This document shows, piece after piece, positions 32,029-40,767 of a stretch of DNA of 48,540 nucleotides (its first letter is position 1; every line of letters begins with the position of its first letter). This DNA comes from JBCKUK01 sp038924905 (GTDB taxonomy: Bacteria; Pseudomonadota; Gammaproteobacteria; Burkholderiales; Methylophilaceae): positions 1-48,540 of the forward strand of contig JBCKUK010000008.1 in assembly GCA_038924905.1 (NCBI GenBank). Reading direction: 5' to 3'. The position numbers and the translations under genes are program-made. The notes under the pieces are model-generated. The model ran no database searches, was not told the DNA's origin, and saw only the letters and a program-made list of their open reading frames with translations.

Positions 32029-32182
32029 ACTTGTTGCAGCGGTGATCGTGCATGGTCTGGCTCAAGGTAAGGCGATCGTGGCCGCAAAAACGGCAGACCA
32101 GTGGATGCTTGGCCGAGGCCTCTACAGCGTCATGATGCTCATGCGCAACTTTTGAACTACCCAAACCGTATTTATTATCCAT
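31967..32182 (-). CDS. Small zinc-ribbon protein
   Basis: A 71-residue protein with two CxxC pairs, CRFCGHDRLTLSQTMHDHRC and NKCGEWQND, forming a likely zinc ribbon, plus a His-rich N-terminal part. It overlaps the start of the GIY-YIG gene by 62 bp, so the two may be translationally coupled. Family not recognised; function unknown. Confidence 0.65.
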   Translation of the reverse strand: MDNKYGLGSSKVAHEHHDAVEASAKHPLVCRFCGHDRLTLSQTMHDHRCNKCGEWQNDVPMDYSTGHSADY

Positions 32183-32271
32183 GGCTTTTCTCCATAGTTA
32201 ATACAGTACAAAATTATTCATTATTCAGTGTATGAATATAGCCCAGTCAGCATAAAAATGCATGGGAAATT

Positions 32272-32470
32272 TTAATGGCAAGCGGTAGATTCTGCTGCCA
32301 CTGCATTGCCCCAGCTTAATGCTTTTGCCAAGGCTGCTGTACTGGCCTGGTTGAGTGCGGGGACGCCGCCTTTGGCATCCGCCGAAGTAGCTGCAACTTT
32401 TTCATGGATTTGCTTATGGGCAATTATTTTGCGTGTTTTTTTGTCTCTTAAAACCGCACTAAGCTGGGTG
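32272..32470 (-). pseudogene. Remnant: C-terminus of ABC transport auxiliary lipoprotein (PqiC/DUF330 type)
   Basis: The frame ending at 32272 reads LSAVLRDKKTRKIIAHKQ, then ATSADAKGGVPALNQASTAA and ALSWGNAVAA before stop. This resembles the last 60 residues of ABC_trans_aux lipoproteins, the last gene of many Mla-type operons. Signal peptide and N-terminal domain are missing. It joins directly to the permease remnant at about 32460-32480, as if the middle of the operon had been deleted. Confidence 0.55.
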
Positions 32471-32900
32471 ATGCAGCACATAAGCAATTTCCATTACCCG
32501 TAAGCCGAGCAATTGCGCCGCATCAGCCAGATGATGCCCAAAATTTAAAACCGCCTCGCCCAACTGAACAAAAGGCACTGACCAGTCAGATCTTTTCTGA
32601 ACACTTTTTTTTGTGGCAAGTCCGCCAAGCATTTCAAACAATGGCCTATGCTCAGGTTTCAGTGCGATACGTGCGTCTATCTTGCCATCCCCCCCGCCCA
32701 CAAGACCGCAGCCCCGCAGTATCAAGTTGTTCAACTTCTTGTAGATCCCACTGCGTGAAAGGGTCAGCAAAAAATGGATTTAATGATTCCTTGAGGTGAG
32801 CAAAATCGTTTTCCTGGGCGCGCAAAGACCATTGACCCACGAGCCGTACATGCTGGCGCCCTTGGTCGTCCTGGTTAATCTGAAAGTTTGCTGCAGCCAT
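32459..32900 (-). pseudogene. Remnant: N-terminus of an MlaE-type permease with STAS domain
   Basis: From ATG 32900 (AGAGG upstream on the minus strand) the frame reads FQINQDDQGRQHVRLVGQWS and TQWDLQEVEQLDTAGLR, a STAS domain as fused to some MlaE permeases. It then loses frame near 32700 in a G-rich run; the next frame continues DGKIDARIALKPEHRPLFE and VQLGEAVLNFGHHLADAAQL, then stops at TAG 32459-32461. The membrane part of the permease is gone. Mla-type systems move phospholipids between membranes; this copy is dead. Confidence 0.7.
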
Positions 32901-33038
32901 TCATAATCCTCTTTAGTAATTGATTATACGCAGAAATGCTTGCGCGACAATCCAAGGAACCTCTGATTAATGTTGCACTGCGTAACTAGAAATAATATTG
33001 TAAGACTTTCTATCAAAAGCATTTTGCGGAGAGTTGTT

Positions 33039-33458
33039 ATGAAAAGCTATCGTAAAGAACTATGGTTTAACCCGCCTACTCGCGTTGCCTTTATCAATAT
33101 TACTTATCAAGTGCAGGAATGCCTGCAAGAAAGTGGCGTGCGCGAAGGATTGGCACTGGTGAATGCCATGCATATCACTGCCAGCGTATTTATCAATGAT
33201 GATGAATCGGGTTTACACCATGATTACACAGAGTGGCTGGAGCGATTGGCGCCGCATGAGCCTATTCGCAATTATCGCCATAACGATACCGGTGAAGATA
33301 ATGCTGATGCGCATATGAAGCGCCAGGTAATGGGGCGCGAAGTGGTAGTGGCGATTACCGAAGGGCGGCTGGATTTTGGCCCCTGGGAGCAGATTTTTTA
33401 TGGCGAATTTGATGGTCGCCGCAAAAAGCGTGTGCTGGTCAAGATTATTGGCGAGTGA
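33039..33458 (+). CDS. YjbQ-family protein (UPF0047)
   Basis: A 139-residue protein of the YjbQ/UPF0047 family. Motifs: GLALVNAMHITASVFIND, the metal-type HHDYTEWLERLAP, RHNDTGEDNADAHMKRQVMG and LDFGPWEQIFYGEFDGRR. Members have been described as secondary thiamine phosphate synthases, but the main role is uncertain. GGAGAG at 33029 supports the ATG at 33039; a longer frame back to 32970 lacks a ribosome-binding site. Confidence 0.88.
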   Translation: MKSYRKELWFNPPTRVAFINITYQVQECLQESGVREGLALVNAMHITASVFINDDESGLHHDYTEWLERLAPHEPIRNYRHNDTGEDNADAHMKRQVMGREVVVAITEGRLDFGPWEQIFYGEFDGRRKKRVLVKIIGE

Positions 33459-33480
33459 ACACGGCGCTACGTTTACGATA

Positions 33481-33909
33481 CTAGCCCTGGATATAGCTTT
33501 CCAGCTGCTTGATTAAAAGCTCCTGCCCGGCAATGGTTTCTTTTACCAGGTCGCCAATAGACAAAATACCAGTAACCCTGCCGTCCTCAATCACAGGCAG
33601 ATGACGTATGCGTTTGTCGGACATTAGCGCCATGCATTCTTCTACCGTGTTTTTGGGCGTTACGGTAATTACATTTGTTGTCATTACCACTTTGATGCGG
33701 GTGGTCTTGGCAGTTTTGCCTTTAAGTTCCACTTCGCGCGCGTAGTCGCGCTCAGAGAAAATACCGGCAAGATGACCATCCTCCAGTACCAGCAAGGCGC
33801 CAATATGTTTCTCTGCCATGATGATCAGCGCATCGTAAATAAGAGTGTCAGGCGTTATAGAGACAATGTTTAAGGCCTTACTGCCTAATATTTGATGTAT
33901 GCTTTTCAT
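33481..33909 (-). CDS. Two-CBS-domain protein
   Basis: A 142-residue protein made of a CBS pair, a module that usually senses adenosine nucleotides. CBS1 about 8-66 (ALIIMAEKHIGALLVLEDGH, GIFSERDYAREV), CBS2 about 76-130 (TVEECMALMSDKRIRHLPVI, GILSIGDLVK). There is no effector domain. Stand-alone CBS pairs often act as regulators, but the target here is unknown. The gene faces yjbQ convergently. Confidence 0.88.
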   Translation of the reverse strand: MKSIHQILGSKALNIVSITPDTLIYDALIIMAEKHIGALLVLEDGHLAGIFSERDYAREVELKGKTAKTTRIKVVMTTNVITVTPKNTVEECMALMSDKRIRHLPVIEDGRVTGILSIGDLVKETIAGQELLIKQLESYIQG

Positions 33910-34076
33910 AAACCCTCCCGTAGCTGTCGACTAGTTTTTATAAAATATACACCTTTCCTCGTTAGGGCTAAAGCCTAACTTTTATAAACACGTTTCATCT
34001 CCATGTCGAAATCGGAATCACGGGTTGCATATGCTAAAATTTGGTAAATATTTAACGTTCTAAAAGGGTTAAAGCA

Positions 34077-34802
34077 ATGGCAGGGCATAGCAAATGGGCC
34101 AACATCCAGCATCGTAAAGGTCGGCAGGATGCCAAGCGTGGCAAGATTTTCACCAGATTGATTAAAGAAATCACAGTGGCTGCCCGCATGGGCGGTGGCG
34201 ACGTGGGTGCTAATCCGCGGCTGCGAGTAGCCATTGATAAAGCCAAGGCCGAATCCATGCCCAAGGATAATATTGAGAATGCAGTCAAACGCAGCGCCGG
34301 TTTGCTCGACGGCGTGAATTATGAGGAGATTCGCTATGAAGGCTATGGTATCGGCGGTGCTGCGGTGATTGTGGATTGTCTGACTGACAATAAACAGCGC
34401 GCGGTGGCCGATGTACGCCACGCCTTCAGTAAATTTGGCGGCAATCTTGGTACCGATGGCTCGGTGGCGTTTATGTTCAAGCATTGTGGCACGCTGCTAT
34501 TCGCGCCCGGCACAAGTGAAGACAAGGTAATGGAGGCTGCGCTGGATGCCGGCGCTGAAGACGTTATCAGCAATGATGATGGCAGTATTGAAGTCATTAC
34601 CGCGCCGCATGAATTTACTGCGGTAAAAGAAGCGCTGGAAAAAACTGGTCTCAAGGCCGTGTTCGGTGAAGTGACTATGAAGGCTTCGGCTGAAACCGTA
34701 TTTACCGGTGACGATGCTTTGATGATGCAAAAACTGCTGGATGCGCTGGATGATTTGGATGATGTGCAGGACGTTTACACCTCAGCAGTTATAGAAGAAT
34801 GA
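34077..34802 (+). CDS. yebC: YebC/PmpR family regulator
   Basis: A 241-residue YebC-type protein. The N-terminus MAGHSKWANIQHRKGRQDAK and RLIKEITVAARMGG are nearly invariant in the family, as is YEGYGIGGAAVIVDCLTDN. YebC proteins have been described as DNA-binding regulators and, more recently, as translation factors at difficult codons. It lies 13 bp before ruvC, a very common arrangement. Confidence 0.95.
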   Translation: MAGHSKWANIQHRKGRQDAKRGKIFTRLIKEITVAARMGGGDVGANPRLRVAIDKAKAESMPKDNIENAVKRSAGLLDGVNYEEIRYEGYGIGGAAVIVDCLTDNKQRAVADVRHAFSKFGGNLGTDGSVAFMFKHCGTLLFAPGTSEDKVMEAALDAGAEDVISNDDGSIEVITAPHEFTAVKEALEKTGLKAVFGEVTMKASAETVFTGDDALMMQKLLDALDDLDDVQDVYTSAVIEE

Positions 34803-34815
34803 CAGTTAATCTCGA

Positions 34816-35361
34816 GTGACTACGACACGCATCCTTGGCATAGACCCCGGCCTGCGATCAACAGGCTTTGGCATCATTGAGAAAACAGGCGAAAAGTTGA
34901 TCTATATCGCCAGCGGAACGATTAAAACGACAACCGGCAAGGGCGCAGAAATTGAGGATTTGCCTAGCCGGTTAAAAACCATACTCGATGGGCTTTTCGA
35001 GGTGATTGAAACCTATCAACCAGAACAGGTGGCGGTGGAAAAAGTGTTCGTTAACGTGAATCCGCAATCCACCTTGCTGCTCGGCCAGGCGCGTGGCGCT
35101 GCAATTAGCGCGGCAGTTATTAAAAATTTATCTGTGGCAGAATATACTGCGCTACAAGTCAAGCAAGCCGTCGTCGGTAACGGCCACGCTGCCAAGGAGC
35201 AAGTGCAAGAAATGGTCAAACGCCTACTCAATTTACCTGCTGCGCCCAAAGCCGATTCTGCGGATGCGCTGGCCTGCGCCATTTGCCACGCGCATGGGGG
35301 CCAAGGGTTGGGCAAGCTTGCTACAGCAGGGTTTCGTGTGCGCGGAGGACGTTTAATATGA
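34816..35361 (+). CDS. ruvC: Holliday junction resolvase RuvC
   Basis: Endonuclease that resolves four-way junctions made by RecA and moved by RuvAB, 181 residues. The acidic catalytic set is seen in LGIDPGLRSTG (Asp), VAVEKVFVNVNPQS (Glu) and PKADSADALACAICHAH (two Asp). It starts with GTG at 34816, 13 bp after yebC. Its TGA overlaps the ruvA ATG (ATGA). Confidence 0.96.
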   Translation: MTTTRILGIDPGLRSTGFGIIEKTGEKLIYIASGTIKTTTGKGAEIEDLPSRLKTILDGLFEVIETYQPEQVAVEKVFVNVNPQSTLLLGQARGAAISAAVIKNLSVAEYTALQVKQAVVGNGHAAKEQVQEMVKRLLNLPAAPKADSADALACAICHAHGGQGLGKLATAGFRVRGGRLI

Positions 35362-35939
35362 TAGGACGCTTAAATGGCGTGCTGCTGGAAAAAGCGCCAC
35401 CGCATGTGCTGCTGGATGTTAATGGCGTCGGCTACGAGTGTGAGGTGCCCATGAGCACCTTTTACAATTTACCTGCGGTGGGCGAGCGCGTAGTTTTGCT
35501 CACCCAGTTTATTGTGCGCGAAGATGCGCAGCTGCTCTATGGTTTTGGCAGTGATCGCGAGCGCCTGACTTTTCGGCAATTGGTCAAAGTGAATGGTGTT
35601 GGGCCAAAGATGGCGCTATCAATTCTGAGTGGTTTATCGGTGGAAGATCTGATAGCCGCGATTACCATGCAAGAGACCGCCATGCTGGTAAGAGTGCCTG
35701 GTGTAGGCAAGAAGACCGCAGAGCGTTTACTGCTGGAGTTGAAAGACAAGTTTTCAATGCAGGGCACCCAGCTTGGCGCTGCTGGCGCGACAAAATCTGC
35801 CGCAGGCGATGTGCTCAATGCCCTGCTGGCCTTGGGTTACAACGAGCGTGAAGCGCTGGCGGCAGTGAAACAGTTGCCCGCAGACATCATAGTCGGCGAA
35901 GGCATTCGCCAGGCGCTGAAATCGCTGTCCAAATCCTAA
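35358..35939 (+). CDS. ruvA: Holliday junction DNA helicase subunit RuvA
   Basis: Tetrameric junction-binding subunit, 193 residues. Domain I is an OB fold (MIGRLNGVLLEKAPPHVLLD). Domain II has two helix-hairpin-helix motifs, VNGVGPKMALSIL and VPGVGKKTAERLLLELK. Domain III (about 148-193) contacts RuvB: DVLNALLALGYNEREALAAV. The start at 35358 is fixed by the ATGA overlap and GGAGG at 35344; a longer frame from 35283 lies inside ruvC. Confidence 0.96.
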   Translation: MIGRLNGVLLEKAPPHVLLDVNGVGYECEVPMSTFYNLPAVGERVVLLTQFIVREDAQLLYGFGSDRERLTFRQLVKVNGVGPKMALSILSGLSVEDLIAAITMQETAMLVRVPGVGKKTAERLLLELKDKFSMQGTQLGAAGATKSAAGDVLNALLALGYNEREALAAVKQLPADIIVGEGIRQALKSLSKS

Positions 35940-35945
35940 AAGACC

Positions 35946-36983
35946 ATGATAGAAACCGACCGCCTGATTGCCACTGCCCCTGAAAGCCCGCAAGAGGAGG
36001 CGATGGAGCGCGCGCTGCGTCCGCAGACACTGACTGAATATGTAGGTCAGGAGATAGTGCGCAGCCAACTGGAAATCTTTATCAATGCCGCGCGAGGTCG
36101 TAGCGAGGCGCTTGATCATGTATTGTTATATGGCCCGCCGGGGTTGGGCAAGACTACCTTGGCGCATATTATCGCCAGGGAAATGGGGGTAAACCTGCGC
36201 CAGACTTCCGGCCCGGTGCTGGATCGCGCGGGGGATTTGGCAGCTCTCTTAACCAACCTCGAACCTAACGACGTTTTATTCATTGATGAAATTCACCGCC
36301 TTTCTCCCGTAGTCGAGGAAATGCTTTATCCGGCAATGGAGGATTATCGCCTCGACATCATGATAGGCGAAGGCCCGGCAGCGCGCTCCGTGAGGTTGGA
36401 CTTACCGCCTTTTACCTTGATTGGCGCAACGACGCGTGCCGGTATGCTCACCAACCCATTGCGCGACCGCTTTGGCATTGTCTCCCGACTTGAGTTTTAC
36501 ACGCCGACAGAGTTATCGCAGATTGTTAAGCGTTCAGCAGGCCTGCTGAATGTGCATATTGATGAACAAGGCGCGCATGAAATCGCCAAACGTTCGCGCG
36601 GCACCCCGCGTATTTCCAACAGATTGCTGCGCCGCGTGCGGGATTATGCTGAAGTGAAAGCTGACGGCCATGTGACATCGGATGTTGCTGATGCCGCGCT
36701 GAAAATGCTGGATGTGGACATGCTGGGTTTTGATGTGATGGATAGAAAACTATTGTTGGCTGTGCTGGAGAAATTCGGTGGCGGCCCGGTCGGGCTGGAC
36801 AACCTGGCATCGGCCATTGGTGAAGAGCGCGATACTATTGAAGACGTGTTGGAACCTTATCTAATCCAGCAAGGCTACCTCATGCGTACCTCGCGCGGCC
36901 GTGTGGCGACGCAGCAAGCCTACCAACACTTTGGTTTGGCCGTACCAAAAAGTTTAGCCAGCGGAGAGCTTTGGCAGCAATGA
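35946..36983 (+). CDS. ruvB: Holliday junction DNA helicase motor RuvB
   Basis: AAA+ motor of branch migration, 345 residues. Walker A GPPGLGKTTLAHI, Walker B VLFIDEIHRLSP, sensor 1 GATTRAGML with arginine-finger region NPLRDRFGI, and a C-terminal winged helix (GGGPVGLDNLASAIGEERDT, YLMRTSRGRVAT). It starts 6 bp after ruvA and its TGA overlaps the ybgC ATG. Confidence 0.97.
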   Translation: MIETDRLIATAPESPQEEAMERALRPQTLTEYVGQEIVRSQLEIFINAARGRSEALDHVLLYGPPGLGKTTLAHIIAREMGVNLRQTSGPVLDRAGDLAALLTNLEPNDVLFIDEIHRLSPVVEEMLYPAMEDYRLDIMIGEGPAARSVRLDLPPFTLIGATTRAGMLTNPLRDRFGIVSRLEFYTPTELSQIVKRSAGLLNVHIDEQGAHEIAKRSRGTPRISNRLLRRVRDYAEVKADGHVTSDVADAALKMLDVDMLGFDVMDRKLLLAVLEKFGGGPVGLDNLASAIGEERDTIEDVLEPYLIQQGYLMRTSRGRVATQQAYQHFGLAVPKSLASGELWQQ

Positions 36984-37420
36984 GCCAAATGAAAACCAGG
37001 CAGAAGGTTCCCGGTAGTTTTCATTGGCCTGTGCGGGTCTATTACGAAGACGCCGATGCCGGCGGCATGGTATATCACAGCAATTATTTAAATTTTATGG
37101 AGCGCGCCCGCACCGAGTGGCTGCGTAGCCTGGGTTTTGAGCAGACGGAACTCAAGACAGAAATGGGAGTCATCTTTGTGGTGCGAGCACTTAAGCTAGA
37201 ATATAAAAAACCTGCCTATTTTAATGATGCGTTAAGCGTGATATCCAAAATAGTCAGAACGGGAAGAAGTTTGCTTGAATTTGAACAAACCATTATTCGT
37301 GGTGACGAGCTACTCACAGAGGCAACGGTCGCATTGGTCTGTGTTGATGCCGGTCAATTCAAGCCAACCACCATTCCCACCAAAATTCGTAATGCAATGC
37401 AAATAACGGAGTCCGAATGA
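36980..37420 (+). CDS. ybgC: Acyl-CoA thioesterase YbgC (Tol-Pal cluster)
   Basis: A hot-dog fold thioesterase of about 146 residues, the usual first gene of the tol-pal cluster. The 4HBT signature reads VYYEDADAGGMVYHSNYLNF with catalytic Asp, followed by MERARTEWLRSLGF. The ATG at 36980 overlaps the ruvB stop (ATGA) and is preferred to an upstream TTG at 36971. Its stop overlaps the tolQ ATG. The physiological role in Tol-Pal is unclear. Confidence 0.94.
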   Translation: MSQMKTRQKVPGSFHWPVRVYYEDADAGGMVYHSNYLNFMERARTEWLRSLGFEQTELKTEMGVIFVVRALKLEYKKPAYFNDALSVISKIVRTGRSLLEFEQTIIRGDELLTEATVALVCVDAGQFKPTTIPTKIRNAMQITESE

Positions 37421-38106
37421 ACCCTGCCGAAATACAAACCACTACTGATATGTCGCTTGTCACCTTGCTCTCCGGGGCAAGCTTGCCAGTGCAGCTGGTG
37501 ATGATCCTGCTGCTTCTGGTTTCACTGGTCTCATGGTGGTATATCTTCATCAAGGCATTTACCTTGAATAGCGCCGAGAAAGAAACGGTAGATTTTGAGA
37601 ACAATTTCTGGTCTGGTGGCGACCTTAATCAATTGTACGAAGGCGTGACTGCTGGACGGCGCAGACCACAAGGCATGTCCAGTATTTTTGAAGCCGGGTT
37701 TAAAGAATATGCACGGCTTAAGCACCAGGGCGGCCTGGAAGTGAGTGATGTAATGGAAGGCTCGCGCCGCGCCATGCGTGCAGCCTATAACCGTGAAATG
37801 GATGAGCTCGATTCTCATTTGCCTTTCCTGGCTTCGGTTGGCTCGGTCAGCCCCTACATCGGCTTGCTTGGTACGGTATGGGGCATCATGAATGCGTTTC
37901 GCGGCCTGGCCAATATGGCGCAAGCCACGCTGGCGCACGTCGCACCGGGTATTGCCGAAGCGTTGATCGCGACCGCTATTGGTCTGTTTGCCGCGATTCC
38001 GGCAGTAATTGCCTATAACCGCTTTGCGGCATCGGTGGATAGATTGGCGGTGCGTTATGAGAGCTTTATGGAAGAATTCACCAACATCCTGCAACGCAAG
38101 GCTTGA
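37417..38106 (+). CDS. tolQ: Tol-Pal system proton channel subunit TolQ
   Basis: Inner-membrane motor protein of the ExbB/MotA family, 229 residues. Three transmembrane segments: about 22-46 (VQLVMILLLLVSLVSWWYIF), about 135-160 (PYIGLLGTVWGIMNAF) and about 170-195 (IAEALIATAIGLFAAIPAVI). With TolR it uses proton flow to drive TolA for outer-membrane constriction at division. Overlaps ybgC by 4 bp. Confidence 0.96.
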   Translation: MNPAEIQTTTDMSLVTLLSGASLPVQLVMILLLLVSLVSWWYIFIKAFTLNSAEKETVDFENNFWSGGDLNQLYEGVTAGRRRPQGMSSIFEAGFKEYARLKHQGGLEVSDVMEGSRRAMRAAYNREMDELDSHLPFLASVGSVSPYIGLLGTVWGIMNAFRGLANMAQATLAHVAPGIAEALIATAIGLFAAIPAVIAYNRFAASVDRLAVRYESFMEEFTNILQRKA

Positions 38107-38116
38107 GGGTTAACAA

Positions 38117-38515
38117 ATGTCGCGTACCAGAAAACGCCGCCTGATGAACCAGATTAACGTCGTGCCGTATATCGACGTGACTTTGGTGTTGCTGGTGATT
38201 TTTATGGTCACTGCACCGCTGACCAACCCCGGCGTGGTTGATCTGCCAAAAGTCGGTCAAGCGCTGAAACAAGCCAGTGCGCCGCTGGTGCTCACAATCA
38301 AAGTCAATAAAAGCATAGAGCTGGATGGCAAAGCCATGCAACGCGATGAGCTGCTATTTGCCGTGCGCAGCCAGTTAAAAAAACAGCCAGAGCGCGCCGT
38401 AGTGATTGCGGCCGATAAGAACGTAAAGTATGACGAGGTCATCGGCATAATGGATCTGCTCAAGCAGAATAAGGTGGATAAAGTTGGACTGCTACTTAGT
38501 CCAGCCCCAAATTAA
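38117..38515 (+). CDS. tolR: Tol-Pal system protein TolR
   Basis: ExbD-family partner of TolQ, 132 residues. The single membrane helix YIDVTLVLLVIFMVTAPL contains the conserved proton-carrying Asp. The periplasmic domain ends YDEVIGIMDLLKQNKVDKVG, the standard ExbD C-terminus. Ten bp after tolQ, six before tolA. Confidence 0.96.
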   Translation: MSRTRKRRLMNQINVVPYIDVTLVLLVIFMVTAPLTNPGVVDLPKVGQALKQASAPLVLTIKVNKSIELDGKAMQRDELLFAVRSQLKKQPERAVVIAADKNVKYDEVIGIMDLLKQNKVDKVGLLLSPAPN

Positions 38516-38521
38516 GGCGAC

Positions 38522-39313
38522 ATGATAAACGGATTTATACGTCATCACGAAAATCCCCTAGCTCTGCGCGCAGGAGCCTTATCTTTATTGGTGCACGGCG
38601 GGCTGCTGGCAATTTTATTGGTTTCGTTTCAATGGAAAACGGTACAGCCAATGAACATTGCCGAGGTTGAGTTGTGGGATAGCGTGCCCTCTCCAGTAGT
38701 TGCGCCAGAGCCCGTGATTGAACCCAAACCAGAGCCAAAGCCAGAACCAAAACCGGAGCCAGTTATTGAGAAAAAACCAGAACCTGAGCCTGAACCAAAA
38801 GCTGAAATCCAGGTAAAAAAAGAGCCGGTAAAACAGCCGCCTAAAGTGGAAAAGCCTAAGCCAGACCCAGCTATCAAAGCCAAAGAGGTAGAGAAAAAGC
38901 GTCTGGAAGAAATTAAAAAGATGCAACAAGCACTGCTAGCGGAAGACCAGCAACAACAGCATCAATCAGAAAAAAATGAGGCGCAGGCAGCCTCCGATAA
39001 GGCCACTCAGATTGCCTCAGCTGGCGAAATAAATAAATACATTGCGGACATTCAAAGAAGAATTCGCGGCAAGGTAAATAAGCAGTTATGCGGGACAGGC
39101 AACCCGGAGCTGGAGTTTGCCATTACCCTGATGCCGACGGGCGATGTTATTGGCAATCCCAAATTGCTCAAAAGCAGCGGATTAGAGGCTTGTGATGAGG
39201 CCGTGGAGCGCGCTATTTTGCAGGCGCAGCCATTGCCGTTACCTAGCGAGCCAGATTTGTTTTCGCAATTCCGCAATCTAAAACTTAAATTCCGCCCTAA
39301 TGACGGCAACTAG
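38522..39313 (+). CDS. tolA: Tol-Pal system protein TolA (short form)
   Basis: Inner-membrane anchored protein that spans the periplasm to reach Pal and TolB, 263 residues. One membrane helix (about 16-38), then a Pro/Glu/Lys-rich stalk with EPKPEPKPEPKPEP (about 67-80), a charged helical stretch (about 110-160), and the C-terminal TonB-like domain (ADIQRRIRGKVNKQLCG, LEFAITLMPTGDVIGNPKLL). It is much shorter than the roughly 420-residue enterobacterial TolA; the stalk is Pro-rich rather than a long Ala-rich helix. Confidence 0.9.
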   Translation: MINGFIRHHENPLALRAGALSLLVHGGLLAILLVSFQWKTVQPMNIAEVELWDSVPSPVVAPEPVIEPKPEPKPEPKPEPVIEKKPEPEPEPKAEIQVKKEPVKQPPKVEKPKPDPAIKAKEVEKKRLEEIKKMQQALLAEDQQQQHQSEKNEAQAASDKATQIASAGEINKYIADIQRRIRGKVNKQLCGTGNPELEFAITLMPTGDVIGNPKLLKSSGLEACDEAVERAILQAQPLPLPSEPDLFSQFRNLKLKFRPNDGN

Positions 39314-39387
39314 TTTGCTAAAATGTGACGACTGCCCAATAAATCTTTTGAGGGAACTTTGCCAGGCATTCTTGCCCTAAACTACTG

Positions 39388-40662
39388 ATGAATAAATTTC
39401 GTTTAATACTCAGCCTGTTTTTATTCTTATTGCCGCTTACCAGCCGGGCGGAGCTCACCATCGAAATCGTCGGCGGTGCAGCGCAGCAAATTCCCATCGC
39501 GATTGTTCCATTCTCTCAAGCAGCCAGCCAGCAGGATAACCTTGCAACTATTATCGGTGCAGATTTGCGCCGCAGCGGCTTGTTCCGTGTGCTGGAAACG
39601 CGTGGCGTAGTTAACCAACCGCATGATGTAGCTGGAGTTAAATATGCCGAGTGGGCGGCTTTGCAAGCGCAAGCGCTGACAGTGGGCAGCATCGAGAGCC
39701 AGCCCGGTAATCGCCTGAAAGTCTCTTTTAAGTTGCTCGATGTGTTGAAGCAAACCCAATTGGCGGGGCAAGACTACAGCATTACACCCGCCCAATTACG
39801 CACAACAGCACACAAAATTGCAGACATCATCTACCAAAAACTCACGGGTGAAATGGGCGTGTTTGCTACGCGCATCAGTTATGTTTCCAAGGCTAACAAG
39901 CGTTATTCCCTGCAAGTTTCAGATGCCGATGGCTACAACGGGCAAACCATAGTTTCATCCAACGAGCCGATTATTTCACCGGCCTGGGCGCCCGACGGCA
40001 GCAAGCTCGCTTATGTTTCGTTTGAAAAGAAAAAGCCGGTGATTTTTGTGCAATCCCTGGTTTCCGGGCAGCGTACTGTGCTGGCGAATTTTAAAGGTAA
40101 TAACAGCGCGCCGTCATGGGCACCAGACGGCAAAAGGCTGGCAATTGTGCTTACCCATGGCGCAAACTCTCAAGTGTATATCATTAATGCTGATGGCACC
40201 GGTTTGCGGCAGCTAACCCATAGCAGCGCGATTGATACCGAGCCGGCGTGGTCACCGGATGGTGACTGGATATATTTCACTTCTGATCGTGGTGGCTCAC
40301 CACAGATATACCGCGTAGGAACGGCTGGGGGCAATCCTCAGCGCGTAACATTTGAAGGCGCGTATAATGTGAGTCCACACTTCTCGCCAGACGGAAAATT
40401 ACTGGTGTACATTAGGCAAGAACAAGGCAGATTTCGTGTAACACTGCAGGAATTGGCAAGCGGGCAAGTGCAAATTTTAAGCGAAACATCGAAAGATGAA
40501 TCACCAAGTTTTGCGCCGAATAGCCGCATGATTCTTTATGCAACCAGCATTAATGGTAAAGGTACATTGGCAGCAGTTTCTGCTGATGGCCGCATCAAGC
40601 AACGTTTGAGCGAAACAATTGGCGATGTACGTGAGCCAGACTGGGGGCCGGCAGCAAATTAA
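39388..40662 (+). CDS. tolB: Tol-Pal system periplasmic protein TolB
   Basis: Periplasmic beta-propeller that binds Pal and TolA, 424 residues. A signal peptide (1-21) is followed by the N-terminal alpha/beta domain (AELTIEIVGGAAQQIPIAI, ITPAQLRTTAHKIADIIYQK) and a six-bladed propeller with repeats such as SPAWAPDGSKLAYVS, EPAWSPDGDWIYFTSDRGG and SPHFSPDGKLLVYI. Length is typical. Confidence 0.96.
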   Translation: MNKFRLILSLFLFLLPLTSRAELTIEIVGGAAQQIPIAIVPFSQAASQQDNLATIIGADLRRSGLFRVLETRGVVNQPHDVAGVKYAEWAALQAQALTVGSIESQPGNRLKVSFKLLDVLKQTQLAGQDYSITPAQLRTTAHKIADIIYQKLTGEMGVFATRISYVSKANKRYSLQVSDADGYNGQTIVSSNEPIISPAWAPDGSKLAYVSFEKKKPVIFVQSLVSGQRTVLANFKGNNSAPSWAPDGKRLAIVLTHGANSQVYIINADGTGLRQLTHSSAIDTEPAWSPDGDWIYFTSDRGGSPQIYRVGTAGGNPQRVTFEGAYNVSPHFSPDGKLLVYIRQEQGRFRVTLQELASGQVQILSETSKDESPSFAPNSRMILYATSINGKGTLAAVSADGRIKQRLSETIGDVREPDWGPAAN

Positions 40663-40767
40663 AGTAGATCGACCTGATTTTTAGATGGGGCGGATTCAAG
40701 TTCGAAGTGCAACCGCCTGGTGATATTCGAGGTATTTGATTTTAAATTTAAGGATAAGGAGAAGAAA

